Shown: positions 1 to 8,627 of the stretch, in pieces
Numbering within the stretch: position 1 is the first letter of the stretch
Layout: every line of letters starts with the position of its first letter
Source: an uncultured Flavobacteriaceae bacterium
Lineage (GTDB): Bacteria; Bacteroidota; Bacteroidia; Flavobacteriales; Flavobacteriaceae
DNA length: 64,000 bases
Direction: 5' to 3'
NCBI GenBank assembly: GCA_947494695.1
Contig: CANLWB010000001.1
Coordinates: 434,001 to 498,000, forward strand
The notes under the pieces: generated by a model
Seen by the model: the letters and a program-made list of their open reading frames with translations, nothing else
Database searches by the model: none
Told to the model about the DNA's origin: nothing
Made by a program: the position numbers and the translations under genes

Positions 1-475
1 AAACAAAATCATTGTCATTGACCAGTAAATTCGGTTTATTTCTGAAGCCACCTCTATCTGTATTTAAAATTACATTATCAAAAGCAAATACGTTTTCTAA
101 ATCATAATCTTTCAAGAAGTTATTTTTTGTATTAGGATTGTAGATAAAGACTCCGTTTTTTAATTTACTACAAAACTTATATCCCGTATCTAAAATATCA
201 ATATACTTGTCGTCGAAAAAACCGGATAAATATTTATGGTCAAAATTTATTATACCATAGTCAGGAACCGGTAAATCAAACTCTTTGGCAATTTCAGCAA
301 CCAAAATTTCTTTAGCTACGGAAAATTCTTGTTTTACGTGTTGTCTTTTATAAAGTTTCAATACGTAGGGAGCTATATTCGAATTTTCGTCTTCTGCTTC
401 AATAACTAAAGGGAAAGTACTCCCTCCTTCAAGTATTTTTTTTATTGAAACTAAGTTTAATTCTTTTATAGCCAA
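1..475 (-). CDS. HipA-like kinase, partial (C-terminus beyond window edge)
   Basis: The reverse strand is open from a stop at 527-529 to base 1, so the gene continues outside the window. I chose a TTG start at 473-475 because there is no ATG in frame; it gives a protein beginning MAIKELNLVS. The segments ILEGGSTFPLVIEAED, an LPVPDYG motif and FDNVILNTDRGGFRNKPNLL resemble the HipA-like kinase family: a glycine-containing N-terminal strand, then a catalytic-loop-like N-T-D-R followed by a conserved N. Related proteins are putative Ser/Thr-type kinases, some in toxin-antitoxin or defence settings. The substrate is unknown. No HipB-like antitoxin is visible on the upstream side. The family call is from memory of motifs; only about 158 residues are seen. 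Confidence 0.6.
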   Translation of the reverse strand, partial: MAIKELNLVSIKKILEGGSTFPLVIEAEDENSNIAPYVLKLYKRQHVKQEFSVAKEILVAEIAKEFDLPVPDYGIINFDHKYLSGFFDDKYIDILDTGYKFCSKLKNGVFIYNPNTKNNFLKDYDLENVFAFDNVILNTDRGGFRNKPNLLVNDNDFV

Positions 476-615
476 TGAATTTAGATATTGTAATTGACGT
501 GAAAAGTAGGAAAAATAATTAACTTTTCATTACAAAGACTGAGTAATTGATTATTTAGCATAATATAAATTCTTGAATCTTTAACTTACAGTTTAACCTA
601 TATTCGGAATAATCT

Positions 616-623
616 TATATTTG
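616..623 (+). promoter_or_regulatory. Bacteroidota -7 box TATATTTG
   Basis: TATATTTG matches the TAnnTTTG -7 consensus and ends 16 bases before the ATG of the RadC-like gene. No convincing TTTG -33 element lies at the usual distance. The surrounding bases (GAATA-N-TCTTATATTTG) recur upstream of the DinB gene at 6021. Confidence 0.5.
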
Positions 624-639
624 ATAAAACTAAATTTAA

Positions 640-1062
640 ATGAACGTACGTATTCCTAGAGACGAAAATACACGCATAGAAGATTCACACGACATAGCCA
701 GAATCATGCGTAAAATACTTCTAAGACAAAATAAACTACACAGGAAAAAGGAATACTTTTGGACGATTGGTCTAAGTACTAAAAATGATATTGAGTATAT
801 CGAACTTCTTACTATTGGCATACTAAATCAAAATAATATTGACCCCGTAGAAGTGTTTAATTTTGCTGTGGCTAAAAAGTGTAAGCGAATCATTATTTGC
901 CATAATCACCCTTCCGGAGACGTCAAACCCAGCGAATCAGACAAACGAATCACACAAAAGATTAAGAAAGGTGCGGAAGTACTGAATATAGAACTGTTAG
1001 ACCATCTTATTATTTGTGATAGTAAAGACTTCTATAGTTTGGCTGCTCATGGGTTGATTTAG
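640..1062 (+). CDS. RadC-like JAB/JAMM-domain protein
   Basis: A 140-residue protein consisting of little more than the JAB domain of the RadC family. The metal-binding signature is visible: H88-N-H90-P-S-G-D, then P97-S-x-x-D101. Full RadC proteins have about 220 residues with an N-terminal helix-hairpin-helix region that is absent here; short forms are common in Bacteroidota, often near mobile or strain-variable DNA. The motif predicts a zinc-dependent hydrolase fold, but the biochemical role of RadC proteins is unsettled and the name 'DNA repair protein' should not be taken literally. It stands alone, with a TATATTTG box just upstream. Neighbours (HipA-like kinase, tiny unknowns) suggest an accessory segment. 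Confidence 0.85.
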   Translation: MNVRIPRDENTRIEDSHDIARIMRKILLRQNKLHRKKEYFWTIGLSTKNDIEYIELLTIGILNQNNIDPVEVFNFAVAKKCKRIIICHNHPSGDVKPSESDKRITQKIKKGAEVLNIELLDHLIICDSKDFYSLAAHGLI

Positions 1063-1127
1063 TAACATTTATCGATAGTAGGATACTAATAGTTTACTAT
1101 GCTAGACTCTATTAAGTGGTTTTTTCA

Positions 1128-1334
1128 ATGATTTTCAAGGTTATACTTATTGTATCATCGTTGTTTTTATATGGTTACATATCTATTAAAATATTGATGC
1201 TTTTAAAAATACAAAACTACTTAAGCTCGAATAATGTAAAGATAGTAGCTGCGGTACTTACTATTGTTCTTTTCTATCTAACTGTATTTTTATGTAAATC
1301 ATTTTTTAAAAAACTTAGCAAGAAAAATAACTAA
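1128..1334 (+). CDS. small two-helix membrane protein, unknown
   Basis: A protein of about 68 residues with two hydrophobic segments (roughly residues 4-24 and 36-57 from the ATG) and a lysine-rich tail ending KKLSKKNN, so the tail is probably cytoplasmic. I do not recognise a family. The start is uncertain: ATG 1128, GTG 1116 in the same frame, or an ATG at 1099 in another frame that reads MLDSIKWFF and runs through six T's (1120-1125) to a TGA overlapping the 1128 ATG. One extra T would fuse the frames into MLDSIKWFFSMIFK, a natural-looking membrane-protein start. So this may be a frameshifted gene or a translationally coupled leader. Confidence 0.4.
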   Translation: MIFKVILIVSSLFLYGYISIKILMLLKIQNYLSSNNVKIVAAVLTIVLFYLTVFLCKSFFKKLSKKNN

Positions 1335-1395
1335 CCGCTAATTTGCTTTAGGATTTGTCCCTTATTGTATATAGTTGCCCACACATTTTATTTAG

Positions 1396-1638
1396 TTGAA
1401 TGACTTAACAAATGATAATTTCAAAGCTATAGACAAAATTGAATTTAAAGAATATACAGGGAAACAAATAGGAACACAAATTCAATTTTATGATGCTGCT
1501 GAATGGAAAACGTACGATACAAGAGGCGAATTTATAATAGAAGATAAGGAAGAAATGGAAGTTGGGAATAAGATATCCGGAACGATAAATATGGAAGTTC
1601 TCAATGGAGGTGACATGGTATATAAATTAAGGGAATGA
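1396..1638 (+). CDS. hypothetical protein, possibly N-terminally truncated
   Basis: An 80-residue acidic, soluble-looking protein with no signal peptide or membrane segment and no family I recognise. The only in-frame start is TTG, immediately preceded by an in-frame TAG, so the natural 5' end may be lost. The content alternates short polar strands (GKQIGTQIQFYD, GNKISGTINME), suggesting a small beta-rich domain. It lies in the same accessory stretch as the RadC-like gene. It could be a real small gene or the tail of a decayed one. Confidence 0.4.
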   Translation: MNDLTNDNFKAIDKIEFKEYTGKQIGTQIQFYDAAEWKTYDTRGEFIIEDKEEMEVGNKISGTINMEVLNGGDMVYKLRE

Positions 1639-1813
1639 GTTTTATATCTAGTAATTTTAATCCTTTTATAAGCATGAAATTGAACACAATTAACTCTTAA
1701 AAAGGTCTCGTCCCATACAATATATACTTCCTACGATATAATAACAAGATTATGGTACTTTCAAATTTCATTGCACTGCGGTTATACGCATTCTAAACCC
1801 TATCTTTTTAAGG

Positions 1814-4800
1814 TTATTTCCTGAATTCTGAAGGTGATTTCCCAAATTCTTCAATATGAACTCTGGTAAAATATGCGGGGTCCTTAAACCCGGTTTGGTA
1901 GGCGACTTCTGAAATGGTTAATTCGCTTACCCTTAATAGGTCCTGTGCTTTTTTTAAGCGAACTTTGCGAATGAATTTAGTGGGAGACAGACCGGTTAGG
2001 TTTTTAATTTTTCTGTATAAATGTACCCGGCTAATATGCAGGTGCTCGGCCAATTGAGGCACACCAAACTCATCGTTGTCCATGTGTTTTTGGATCACTT
2101 GGATTACGGTATTCATAAAACTATCAATAGCATTGTTTTCTGATGTTACCAAAATCTCCCCACTTTGATATTTTTCCTGAAGTTTCTTTCTGGTTTTAAT
2201 AAGATTGTCAACCCGAACCAATAATTCCTGGCGGTCGAAAGGTTTCGTAAGATAAGCATCGGCTCCCACTTTTAAACCTTCTAACTGATTTGTTTGCCCC
2301 GATTTTGCCGTTAATAAGATAATGGGGATATGATTTGTTGCTATGTTTTCCCGAATTTTAGCACTTAATTGAATCCCGTCGCATTCTGGCATCATAATAT
2401 CTGAAATAACTAAATCCGGAATATGATTTTTGCATAATTCCCAGGCTGTTAAGCCGTTTTCGGCTTGTAGTGTAATAAAATCTGAGGATAAACAAAAGTG
2501 AATATACTCCCGTATTTCTTTATGGTCCTCAGCAATTAGAACAACAGGTGTTTCATTATCACCTGGTATAATAATATTTTTATGTTCTATGGCCGAATTT
2601 TCGTTTGATTTAGTCATTGGAGCTTTTAATGTAAATGTGGTTCCAATACCTTTTATACTGCTTACAGAAATGTTTCCTCCCATGATTTGAATTAGTTCTT
2701 TGGTTAGCGTAAGGCCTAGCCCAACACCCTCAGAGCCGTCGATGTTTTCCTTTGTAAAAGGATCAAATAAATTAAAAAGGAACGTTTCATTCATACCAAT
2801 ACCGGTGTCTTTTACCATGATTGTTATGGTCTGGTCTTGCTCTTCAAACACAATAGAAAACAAGACACGCCCTCCCAAAACATTATATTTTATGGCGTTG
2901 GAAACTAAATTGGTTGCTATTTTTCTCCATTTATCCTCATCGAATGAAAGATATAGGCTATCATGGGAGCTTGAAAAATTAAGCGTTATTTTGTCTTTTT
3001 CTGCCAATGAGGAAAAGGAATAGAAAAGATATCGTTGAAAAGTGATAAAATCACCATCGTTTACCCGTATTTCCAGTTGATTGTTTTGAGTTCTCGCTAT
3101 TTCTAAAATCTGTTGTACCTGATTCGAAAGATGATTGGCTTGTTCTTCAATTTGAGATAAATGATTCTGAGTTCTTTTTCTAAATTTAGATGAGGTCTGG
3201 TCTCTTATTTGATCGGTTGCTCCTAAAATAACGGTTAAGGGTGTTCTAAATTCGTGGGCTATTTGATTAAACCATCGACTTTTAGCTTTAGAAAGGTCAC
3301 TAACAAATTCTTTTTCACTTTTTGTTACCTTGATACTTAGTTGAATCTGATATGCAACGAATATTAGGGATAGAGTAAGAATACTATAAATAGCGTATGC
3401 AAGATTTGTTTTATACCAGGGAGGAATAACGATCACCTCAATAGGTTTGTAAGATATTTTCCAGTGACCTTGAAGCGTTGCCTTTACCAGTAATTTGAAT
3501 GATCCTTTTGGTAAATTGGATAGTATTAAGTTGCCATTTTCTTGCGACGGAAGCCATTGGTTGTGATAACCTTCAAGCTTGAAATGATACCTTATTTTTT
3601 CATGTTTTTCAAAAGTTAATGTCTTAAATGAGAAGTTAATACTTTGGTCATCAGGAAAGATGGTTAGGGTATGGTCGTTTAGAGCATTTTTATTTGGAAA
3701 CTTATAAACAGTTGAAGTGTCTGTCTTAAACTTGGTGTAAGATTCCCATATGATGTTAGGAGCCTCGATCTTTGAAGCAGTGAGTTGATCGGGATGAAAA
3801 TATTGAATACCTGTTTCGCTACCTAGCCATAAAGAGCCGGCTTTATCCAGATACGCTGAACTAATTAACATAGAATTGTCATACAGACCATCGGTTGTCA
3901 TGAAATGATCGATTTTTTTGGTGTGTACATCAAACGATAAAATACCATGGCTTACCGTGCTCAGCCATAATTTACCCTTTGCGTCGTTGGTAATAGTTAA
4001 AATTTTATCGTTTGGTACCTGGTCGTTCCTAACATACCTCTTAAAGGTTTCGTCCTTAATGTTAAAGCTGTTGAGTCCACCGTCTGTTCCTATCCACAAT
4101 AAGCCGTTGTCATCTTGTTGTATAGATTGAATAAGGTTAGAACTAATGCTGTTCGGGTTGAGAAAGTCATGAGAATATTGTTCGTAGCTATGATGGTTTT
4201 CATCTATAATACTGCTAGCATTGGAAAACTTAAACAATCCTTTGCCAATACTTCCCACCCAAACGTTGTCAGATTTATCCAGATATAGGTCAAGAATACC
4301 AATATGCTTGTTAGAAAAATCGATTGAAAAATAACTCTGATCTTTTAAACTGTAAACAATTATATGACCCCATTGAGCGATCCATAGTCGTTGATTACGG
4401 TCTTCTATAATGCGCCAGCATATACCTGTAGAGAAATCAAGATTAGGAAAATAAATGTAAGACTTTTTGTTTGTGACTGGATCTATTTTTATTAAAGGAG
4501 ACTGACCATTAGTATCGTTGTCCATGGTATATATAAAGGCATCACTTGCACAAATCATTGAAGTAACAACGTGTTCGTTTACGCGAATAGGAGGATTGAT
4601 TTTGGTTTTGTCCCAAGAATAAATCCCATCAGATAAGGCGAACCACATGTTATTGCCACATTCTACAGTTTCCCTAACTTTCCCTAAATGTCCAAGAATA
4701 GGATGTCTAAATGATTTATGTTTTATAAGTTGAAATAAACCCTGGCTTGTACCCAACCAATAATTGTTTTCCTTATCCTGAAACATGCAATTGACTTTTA

Positions 4801-5749
4801 TGCCCATAGGAAATGGACGATTCAACAACGTTTCAATGTCAATAACCTCTTGGTGAGTAAAATCGGGAGAAAATCTGTAAATTTTATGTCCGGAATTTAC
4901 CCAAAAATAGTGCTCCCTATCCCTGAAAATAAAAGAAATATCTTGTTTATGAGTTTTGTAGGGGCTCTTGAAGCGTAGTTTTTGCCTTTGCCAAATACCA
5001 TGGGATTTATGAGCAATATATAATCCTTTGTTTGTGTAAATCAGTGTACTGTCTGCAGTAATAGAAAAAATGTTTATGAGTTTTTGATCTTCAGGTATAG
5101 GTACCCTTTGTATAGTGTCGTGAACAACATGGTAGCATACACGGGCCTGTTTGTTCTTCATTGAATTAGGGATTCCTTTTCTTCCCAGAATGAGTTTTGA
5201 ACCGCTTTTTGAAATACTAATATTAACAGACGCCCGGTTATAAAAACGTTTTAAGGTGCTATCTTTAGGGCGGTATCGAAAAGCTCCCGAAGCACAAGAA
5301 ATCCACATATTTTTATTGTAGTCGGGGACAAGCTTATTAATTAATGATAAATCGGGCTTGAACGTGTCAAGCTTAACCTCTAAATCGGTAAATTTTTCTT
5401 TATAAGGATCTAAAATGGTTATACCGCCTCCAAGGGTACCAATGTATATGTTATGATCGTCTAATTGTGTTATACTACGAACCCAATTAGCTTTGAGTGC
5501 CGTGCTGTCTCCAGGAATGTATGTGAATATTTTAAAATATTGTCCATCAAATCGATTTAGTCCGTATTGAGTTCCAAGCCATAAGAAGCCATCCTTATCC
5601 TGAAAAATATTCGAGATCCAATTATTCGAAAGCCCATCATGAATATTGTAATGCTTAATATTATATGATGGAAAGTTCTGTGCCTGCAATGAAAAATAAC
5701 CAATGAACATGAATATACTTGGAAATATTAATTTCTTGAGGGGACTCAT
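1814..5749 (-). CDS. hybrid two-component system sensor kinase / response regulator (HTCS)
   Basis: A 1311-residue one-protein two-component system. In order: signal peptide (about 1-23), a long periplasmic region of propeller repeats with recurring DxxGxLWxGT-type motifs (about 30-700), a Y_Y_Y-like beta-sandwich (about 710-785), one membrane helix (about 790-815), a HisKA H-box with IAHEFRTPL (His near 832), an ATPase domain with DTGIGM and GLGLTL, a receiver domain with ISDIMMPECDG (Asp near 1117) and a C-terminal AraC-type helix-turn-helix. In this family the periplasmic propeller binds a ligand, usually an oligosaccharide, and the AraC domain drives nearby carbohydrate genes. No SusC/D pair or glycosidase is visible beside it, so its target is unknown. 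All key kinase and receiver residues look intact. Confidence 0.95.
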   Translation of the reverse strand: MSPLKKLIFPSIFMFIGYFSLQAQNFPSYNIKHYNIHDGLSNNWISNIFQDKDGFLWLGTQYGLNRFDGQYFKIFTYIPGDSTALKANWVRSITQLDDHNIYIGTLGGGITILDPYKEKFTDLEVKLDTFKPDLSLINKLVPDYNKNMWISCASGAFRYRPKDSTLKRFYNRASVNISISKSGSKLILGRKGIPNSMKNKQARVCYHVVHDTIQRVPIPEDQKLINIFSITADSTLIYTNKGLYIAHKSHGIWQRQKLRFKSPYKTHKQDISFIFRDREHYFWVNSGHKIYRFSPDFTHQEVIDIETLLNRPFPMGIKVNCMFQDKENNYWLGTSQGLFQLIKHKSFRHPILGHLGKVRETVECGNNMWFALSDGIYSWDKTKINPPIRVNEHVVTSMICASDAFIYTMDNDTNGQSPLIKIDPVTNKKSYIYFPNLDFSTGICWRIIEDRNQRLWIAQWGHIIVYSLKDQSYFSIDFSNKHIGILDLYLDKSDNVWVGSIGKGLFKFSNASSIIDENHHSYEQYSHDFLNPNSISSNLIQSIQQDDNGLLWIGTDGGLNSFNIKDETFKRYVRNDQVPNDKILTITNDAKGKLWLSTVSHGILSFDVHTKKIDHFMTTDGLYDNSMLISSAYLDKAGSLWLGSETGIQYFHPDQLTASKIEAPNIIWESYTKFKTDTSTVYKFPNKNALNDHTLTIFPDDQSINFSFKTLTFEKHEKIRYHFKLEGYHNQWLPSQENGNLILSNLPKGSFKLLVKATLQGHWKISYKPIEVIVIPPWYKTNLAYAIYSILTLSLIFVAYQIQLSIKVTKSEKEFVSDLSKAKSRWFNQIAHEFRTPLTVILGATDQIRDQTSSKFRKRTQNHLSQIEEQANHLSNQVQQILEIARTQNNQLEIRVNDGDFITFQRYLFYSFSSLAEKDKITLNFSSSHDSLYLSFDEDKWRKIATNLVSNAIKYNVLGGRVLFSIVFEEQDQTITIMVKDTGIGMNETFLFNLFDPFTKENIDGSEGVGLGLTLTKELIQIMGGNISVSSIKGIGTTFTLKAPMTKSNENSAIEHKNIIIPGDNETPVVLIAEDHKEIREYIHFCLSSDFITLQAENGLTAWELCKNHIPDLVISDIMMPECDGIQLSAKIRENIATNHIPIILLTAKSGQTNQLEGLKVGADAYLTKPFDRQELLVRVDNLIKTRKKLQEKYQSGEILVTSENNAIDSFMNTVIQVIQKHMDNDEFGVPQLAEHLHISRVHLYRKIKNLTGLSPTKFIRKVRLKKAQDLLRVSELTISEVAYQTGFKDPAYFTRVHIEEFGKSPSEFRK

Positions 5750-6020
5750 AGGTTTTACGTAGTATAATTTGTGGTTTTATACTACGAATATACTGTATAA
5801 TATGAATTTTATTACAATTAAAATCGGATAGACTATGGGAATCCTGGTTTTCTGAGCTTCTCTTTATTGGGTGGTATGATGCACAAGGTCATGCTCTTGG
5901 AACAAAATTATAGAAATCATTATACGTTTTAACGTGTTCTATTGAATCAGTTCATTATCAGAATAGTCTTATATTTGGTATGGACTTACCATTTCAAATA
6001 ACTAACAAATATCAAATAAT
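5750..6020. other. divergent intergenic region with -7 box at 5970-5977
   Basis: This 271-base stretch separates the hybrid sensor (leftward) from the DinB gene (rightward). The only element I can support is TATATTTG at 5970-5977 on the plus strand, 43 bases before the DinB ATG, within a sequence closely matching that at 606-626. No tRNA, terminator hairpin or strong repeat is seen. Confidence 0.45.
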
Positions 6021-6545
6021 ATGATTTATAATCTGGAACAAGCGATCGACATATTAGAACGCACCCCAAATACATTAAAAACAATGCTTTTAGGTTTATC
6101 GAAAGATTGGGTGTATTCTAACGAGGGCGAAGATACATGGAGTCCTTTTGATATTATTGGACATCTAATTCATGGAGAAAAAACAGATTGGATTAGGCGT
6201 TCGGAGCTTATTTTAAGTCATTCTGAAAACAAGATGTTCGACGCTTTCGATAGGTTTGCACAATTCGATAACTCTAAAGGAAAAACACTTGAGGTATTGC
6301 TAGAGGAATTTGCCGAATTGAGATCGGAAAATTTGGAAACCCTCAAGGGGTTCAATGTTACGACTTCAAAGTTGGACATGACCGGGTTACATCCTGAATT
6401 CGGAGTCGTCACACTAAGACAGCAATTAGCAACTTGGGTGACTCATGATTTAGCACATATGGCTCAAATAGCACGCGTTATGGCAAAACAATATAAAGAA
6501 GAGGTGGGCCCTTGGAAGGCTTATATTCCAATTTTGAATGCATAA
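6021..6545 (+). CDS. DinB family protein
   Basis: A 174-residue four-helix-bundle protein of the DinB/YfiT-like superfamily. The metal-binding histidine triad is visible as H48 (GHLIHGE), H142 and H146 (THDLAHMAQ). Family members bind a divalent metal; several are thiol-dependent transferases (bacillithiol- or mycothiol-linked), but most are uncharacterised, so no substrate is assigned. No signal peptide. It is followed 25 bases later by a second, divergent DinB gene on the same strand, so they are probably cotranscribed. The third DinB gene in the window (19822) is more distant. Confidence 0.88.
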   Translation: MIYNLEQAIDILERTPNTLKTMLLGLSKDWVYSNEGEDTWSPFDIIGHLIHGEKTDWIRRSELILSHSENKMFDAFDRFAQFDNSKGKTLEVLLEEFAELRSENLETLKGFNVTTSKLDMTGLHPEFGVVTLRQQLATWVTHDLAHMAQIARVMAKQYKEEVGPWKAYIPILNA

Positions 6546-6570
6546 TTAACCTCTAAACACATAAAAAGAC

Positions 6571-7080
6571 ATGCCCATCGTAGAAATTATAAATCAAATA
6601 GAATATAACCGAGAGGTTTTTAAAAACCTGTTAATGTTCAAAACAGAAAAGGAGTTTTTATGGCGACCTAAACCTGAAAAATGGAATATATTGGAAATCG
6701 TATGTCATCTTGTGGATGAGGAACGAGATGATTTTAAAACACGGGTTAAGCATGCACTGGAAACTCCTACAAAGGAATTGGTGCCCATTGATCCAGAGGG
6801 GTGGGTAGAGCAAAGAGGGTATGCAAGTATGGCATATGATAAAACCCTTCGCGATTTCCTGGAAGAACGAAAGGCATCAGTGGAATGGTTAAGAAACTTG
6901 GTAGATGTCTCCTGGAATAACATAGTGATACATCCAGAATTGGGAGAACTGTCGGCGGAACAACTGTTAGCTAACTGGCTGGCTCATGATTATTTACATA
7001 TTAGGCAAATTTTAAGATATCAATATCAATATTTAAATGCGTATTCAAATTTTGATTTATCTTACGCTGGTGATTGGTAA
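6571..7080 (+). CDS. DinB family protein
   Basis: A 169-residue DinB-superfamily protein with histidines in the expected places: H46 (IVCHLVDEERDD) and H139/H143 (LAHDYLHIRQI). It differs strongly in sequence from the gene just upstream, so the pair is not a recent duplication. It lies between that gene and a GNAT gene with gaps of 25 and 12 bases, pointing to one transcript of small-molecule-modifying enzymes. The specific reaction is unknown. Confidence 0.88.
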   Translation: MPIVEIINQIEYNREVFKNLLMFKTEKEFLWRPKPEKWNILEIVCHLVDEERDDFKTRVKHALETPTKELVPIDPEGWVEQRGYASMAYDKTLRDFLEERKASVEWLRNLVDVSWNNIVIHPELGELSAEQLLANWLAHDYLHIRQILRYQYQYLNAYSNFDLSYAGDW

Positions 7081-7092
7081 ATTTTAAAACAC

Positions 7093-7623
7093 GTGACATT
7101 TCATATAGAAACAGAACGGCTAATATTAAGAGACCTTCGCTTGAGCGATTTGAATGGAATGTTCGAATTGGATTCTAATGCAGCCGTACATAGGTATTTA
7201 GGAAATAAGCCAATAAAGACAAAAAAAGAGTCTAAGGCCATATTGGAAGGTATTATAGATCAATATCAAGAACGCGGTATTGGTAGATGGGCTGCTGTAG
7301 AAAAAGAATCAGGAAACTTTATTGGATGGTCTGGGTTAAGACTCAATACAGAGTATGTTATGAACGGGCATTCTAATTTTATAGATATTGGTTATAGATT
7401 AATACCTAGATACTGGGGAAAGGGATATGCAACAGAATCTGGATTTGCTGCATTAAATTATGCTTTTAATAGGATGCAATTAGATGTGGTTTATGGAATA
7501 ACCGAAAAAGAAAACCAAGCCTCGCATAAGGCCTTGTTAAAGCTAGGTTTAAACTATGAAGAAGATTTTTTCTTTGAAAAAGAAGGTTTGCAATTGCGGT
7601 GGTATAAAATAGAAAGTAAATAA
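7093..7623 (+). CDS. GNAT family N-acetyltransferase (RimJ/RimL-like)
   Basis: A 176-residue acetyltransferase. The N-terminus TERLILRDLRLSD is the typical opening of the RimJ/RimL-type subgroup, and the acetyl-CoA pyrophosphate-binding loop is visible as RYWGKGYATE (about residues 110-119). The start is GTG at 7093; no ATG lies upstream in frame near it. This subgroup acetylates N-terminal amines of ribosomal proteins or small metabolites; the substrate here cannot be told from sequence. It follows the DinB gene after 12 bases and precedes the zinc-ribbon gene after 2 bases, so all four are likely one operon. Confidence 0.9.
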   Translation: MTFHIETERLILRDLRLSDLNGMFELDSNAAVHRYLGNKPIKTKKESKAILEGIIDQYQERGIGRWAAVEKESGNFIGWSGLRLNTEYVMNGHSNFIDIGYRLIPRYWGKGYATESGFAALNYAFNRMQLDVVYGITEKENQASHKALLKLGLNYEEDFFFEKEGLQLRWYKIESK

Positions 7624-7625
7624 TT

Positions 7626-7973
7626 ATGGAGAAACAATGCCTGGAATGTGGGGATAAGATTGTAGGTAGAATAGATAAGAAATTCTGTAATGATGGTTGT
7701 CGAAACACCTACAATAACCGAGTGAATAAGGATAGCAAAAATTTAATTCGCAATACCAATAACAGACTGCGCAAAAATTATAGAATATTGGAAATGCTTA
7801 ACCCAAGCCAAAAAACAAAAACATCCAGAGCTAAACTAGTCGCTGCTGGTTTCGATTTTAATTATTTTACCAGTATCTATACCACTAAGGCGGGAACGGT
7901 GTATTATTTTGTTTACGACCAGGGGTATTTACCTCTAGAGGGAGATTATTACGCTTTGGTAAAAAGAGAATAA
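7626..7973 (+). CDS. small zinc-ribbon protein, flavobacterial unknown
   Basis: A 115-residue protein with an N-terminal treble-clef or ribbon-like cysteine set, C5-x2-C8-x12-C21-x3-C25, inside the sequence FCNDGCRNTYNN, which resembles short DUF-type zinc ribbons. The rest is basic and helical (residues 30-65), then ends in a tyrosine- and phenylalanine-rich segment (about 75-115). No enzyme motif is visible. Its start is 2 bases beyond the GNAT stop, so translation is probably coupled. I recognise it as a type of hypothetical protein seen in flavobacteria but cannot assign a function. Confidence 0.75.
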   Translation: MEKQCLECGDKIVGRIDKKFCNDGCRNTYNNRVNKDSKNLIRNTNNRLRKNYRILEMLNPSQKTKTSRAKLVAAGFDFNYFTSIYTTKAGTVYYFVYDQGYLPLEGDYYALVKRE

Positions 7974-7977
7974 AGGA

Positions 7978-8412
7978 TTAGTTTATCATTCTAATCTGTT
8001 TTATTAATTCAGTAAGGTCTTGCTTCATTTTATCGTATTGAAATGTTATTTTCCGAACGCCACTATCGGTTCCCGCCACAGTTCCTATTTCGGCATCATC
8101 CAACACATCTTCGGCTATTGTAAAACTCTGTTTTTCTATTACAGGAGCTATATTTTCATTAACATCTATTACCGTAATTGTAATTTTAGCTGTTGCCTTT
8201 AATTCGTCGTCCGATACTTCAACGGTTATCGTATGGCTTTCTGTCGTTTCAAAATCTAGATGTTTCCCAACTGCCAGGTTTAAACCTCCTGCTTCTGAAA
8301 CTTTGAATAAGTCATTGTCATTGGTTACCATGCCATAATTAAGAGTGTCTTCTTCTGGATTCGTAGCTTTTAGAGTTCTAATGGTTGCGTTGGTTAAGAT
8401 AACATGTGTAAA
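7978..8412 (-). pseudogene. remnant of a cadherin-repeat surface protein
   Basis: The reverse-strand frame is open from just after a TAA (8413-8415) to the stop at 7978 but has no credible start: the first ATG (8329-8331) falls in the middle of a cadherin repeat. Reading upstream of that ATG continues the repeat naturally (ATNPEEDTLNYG-M), then KHLDFETTESHTITVEVSDD and ITITVIDVNENIAPV, the hallmark end of a cadherin domain. After SFTIAEDVLDDAEIGTVAGTDSG the next repeat breaks off into an unrelated tail. Both ends of the original large adhesin-like gene therefore appear lost. Confidence 0.75.
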
Positions 8413-8422
8413 TTAGTTTGAG

Positions 8423-8581
8423 GTGAATAAAAAACTAAAATATGTCGAAAGCCTTATAGAAATTGTTAGAGCTATTACAATTGGAGGTATAGCAAAATGA
8501 GAAACATCGGATGCGCTAATAAATGGACATAATTATCTCATGCTAGCTATTTTTCTAGCAATTACAATCAGAAAATATTAA
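8423..8581 (+). pseudogene. small membrane-protein ORF interrupted by in-frame TGA
   Basis: From GTG 8423 the frame reads NKKLKYVESLIEIVRAITI-GGIAK, then TGA at 8498-8500 (codon 26), then continues ETSDALINGHNY and LMLAIFLAITIRKY to TAA at 8579-8581. The two halves together look like one 52-residue protein with a C-terminal membrane helix, with the stop where a tryptophan codon could have been. It abuts the cadherin remnant, which supports local gene decay. It may also be chance open frame. Confidence 0.35.
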
Positions 8582-8627
8582 TAATAAAACACGGATGCTA
8601 TAAAGTAAGAAGAAAACAAGGTTTAAT

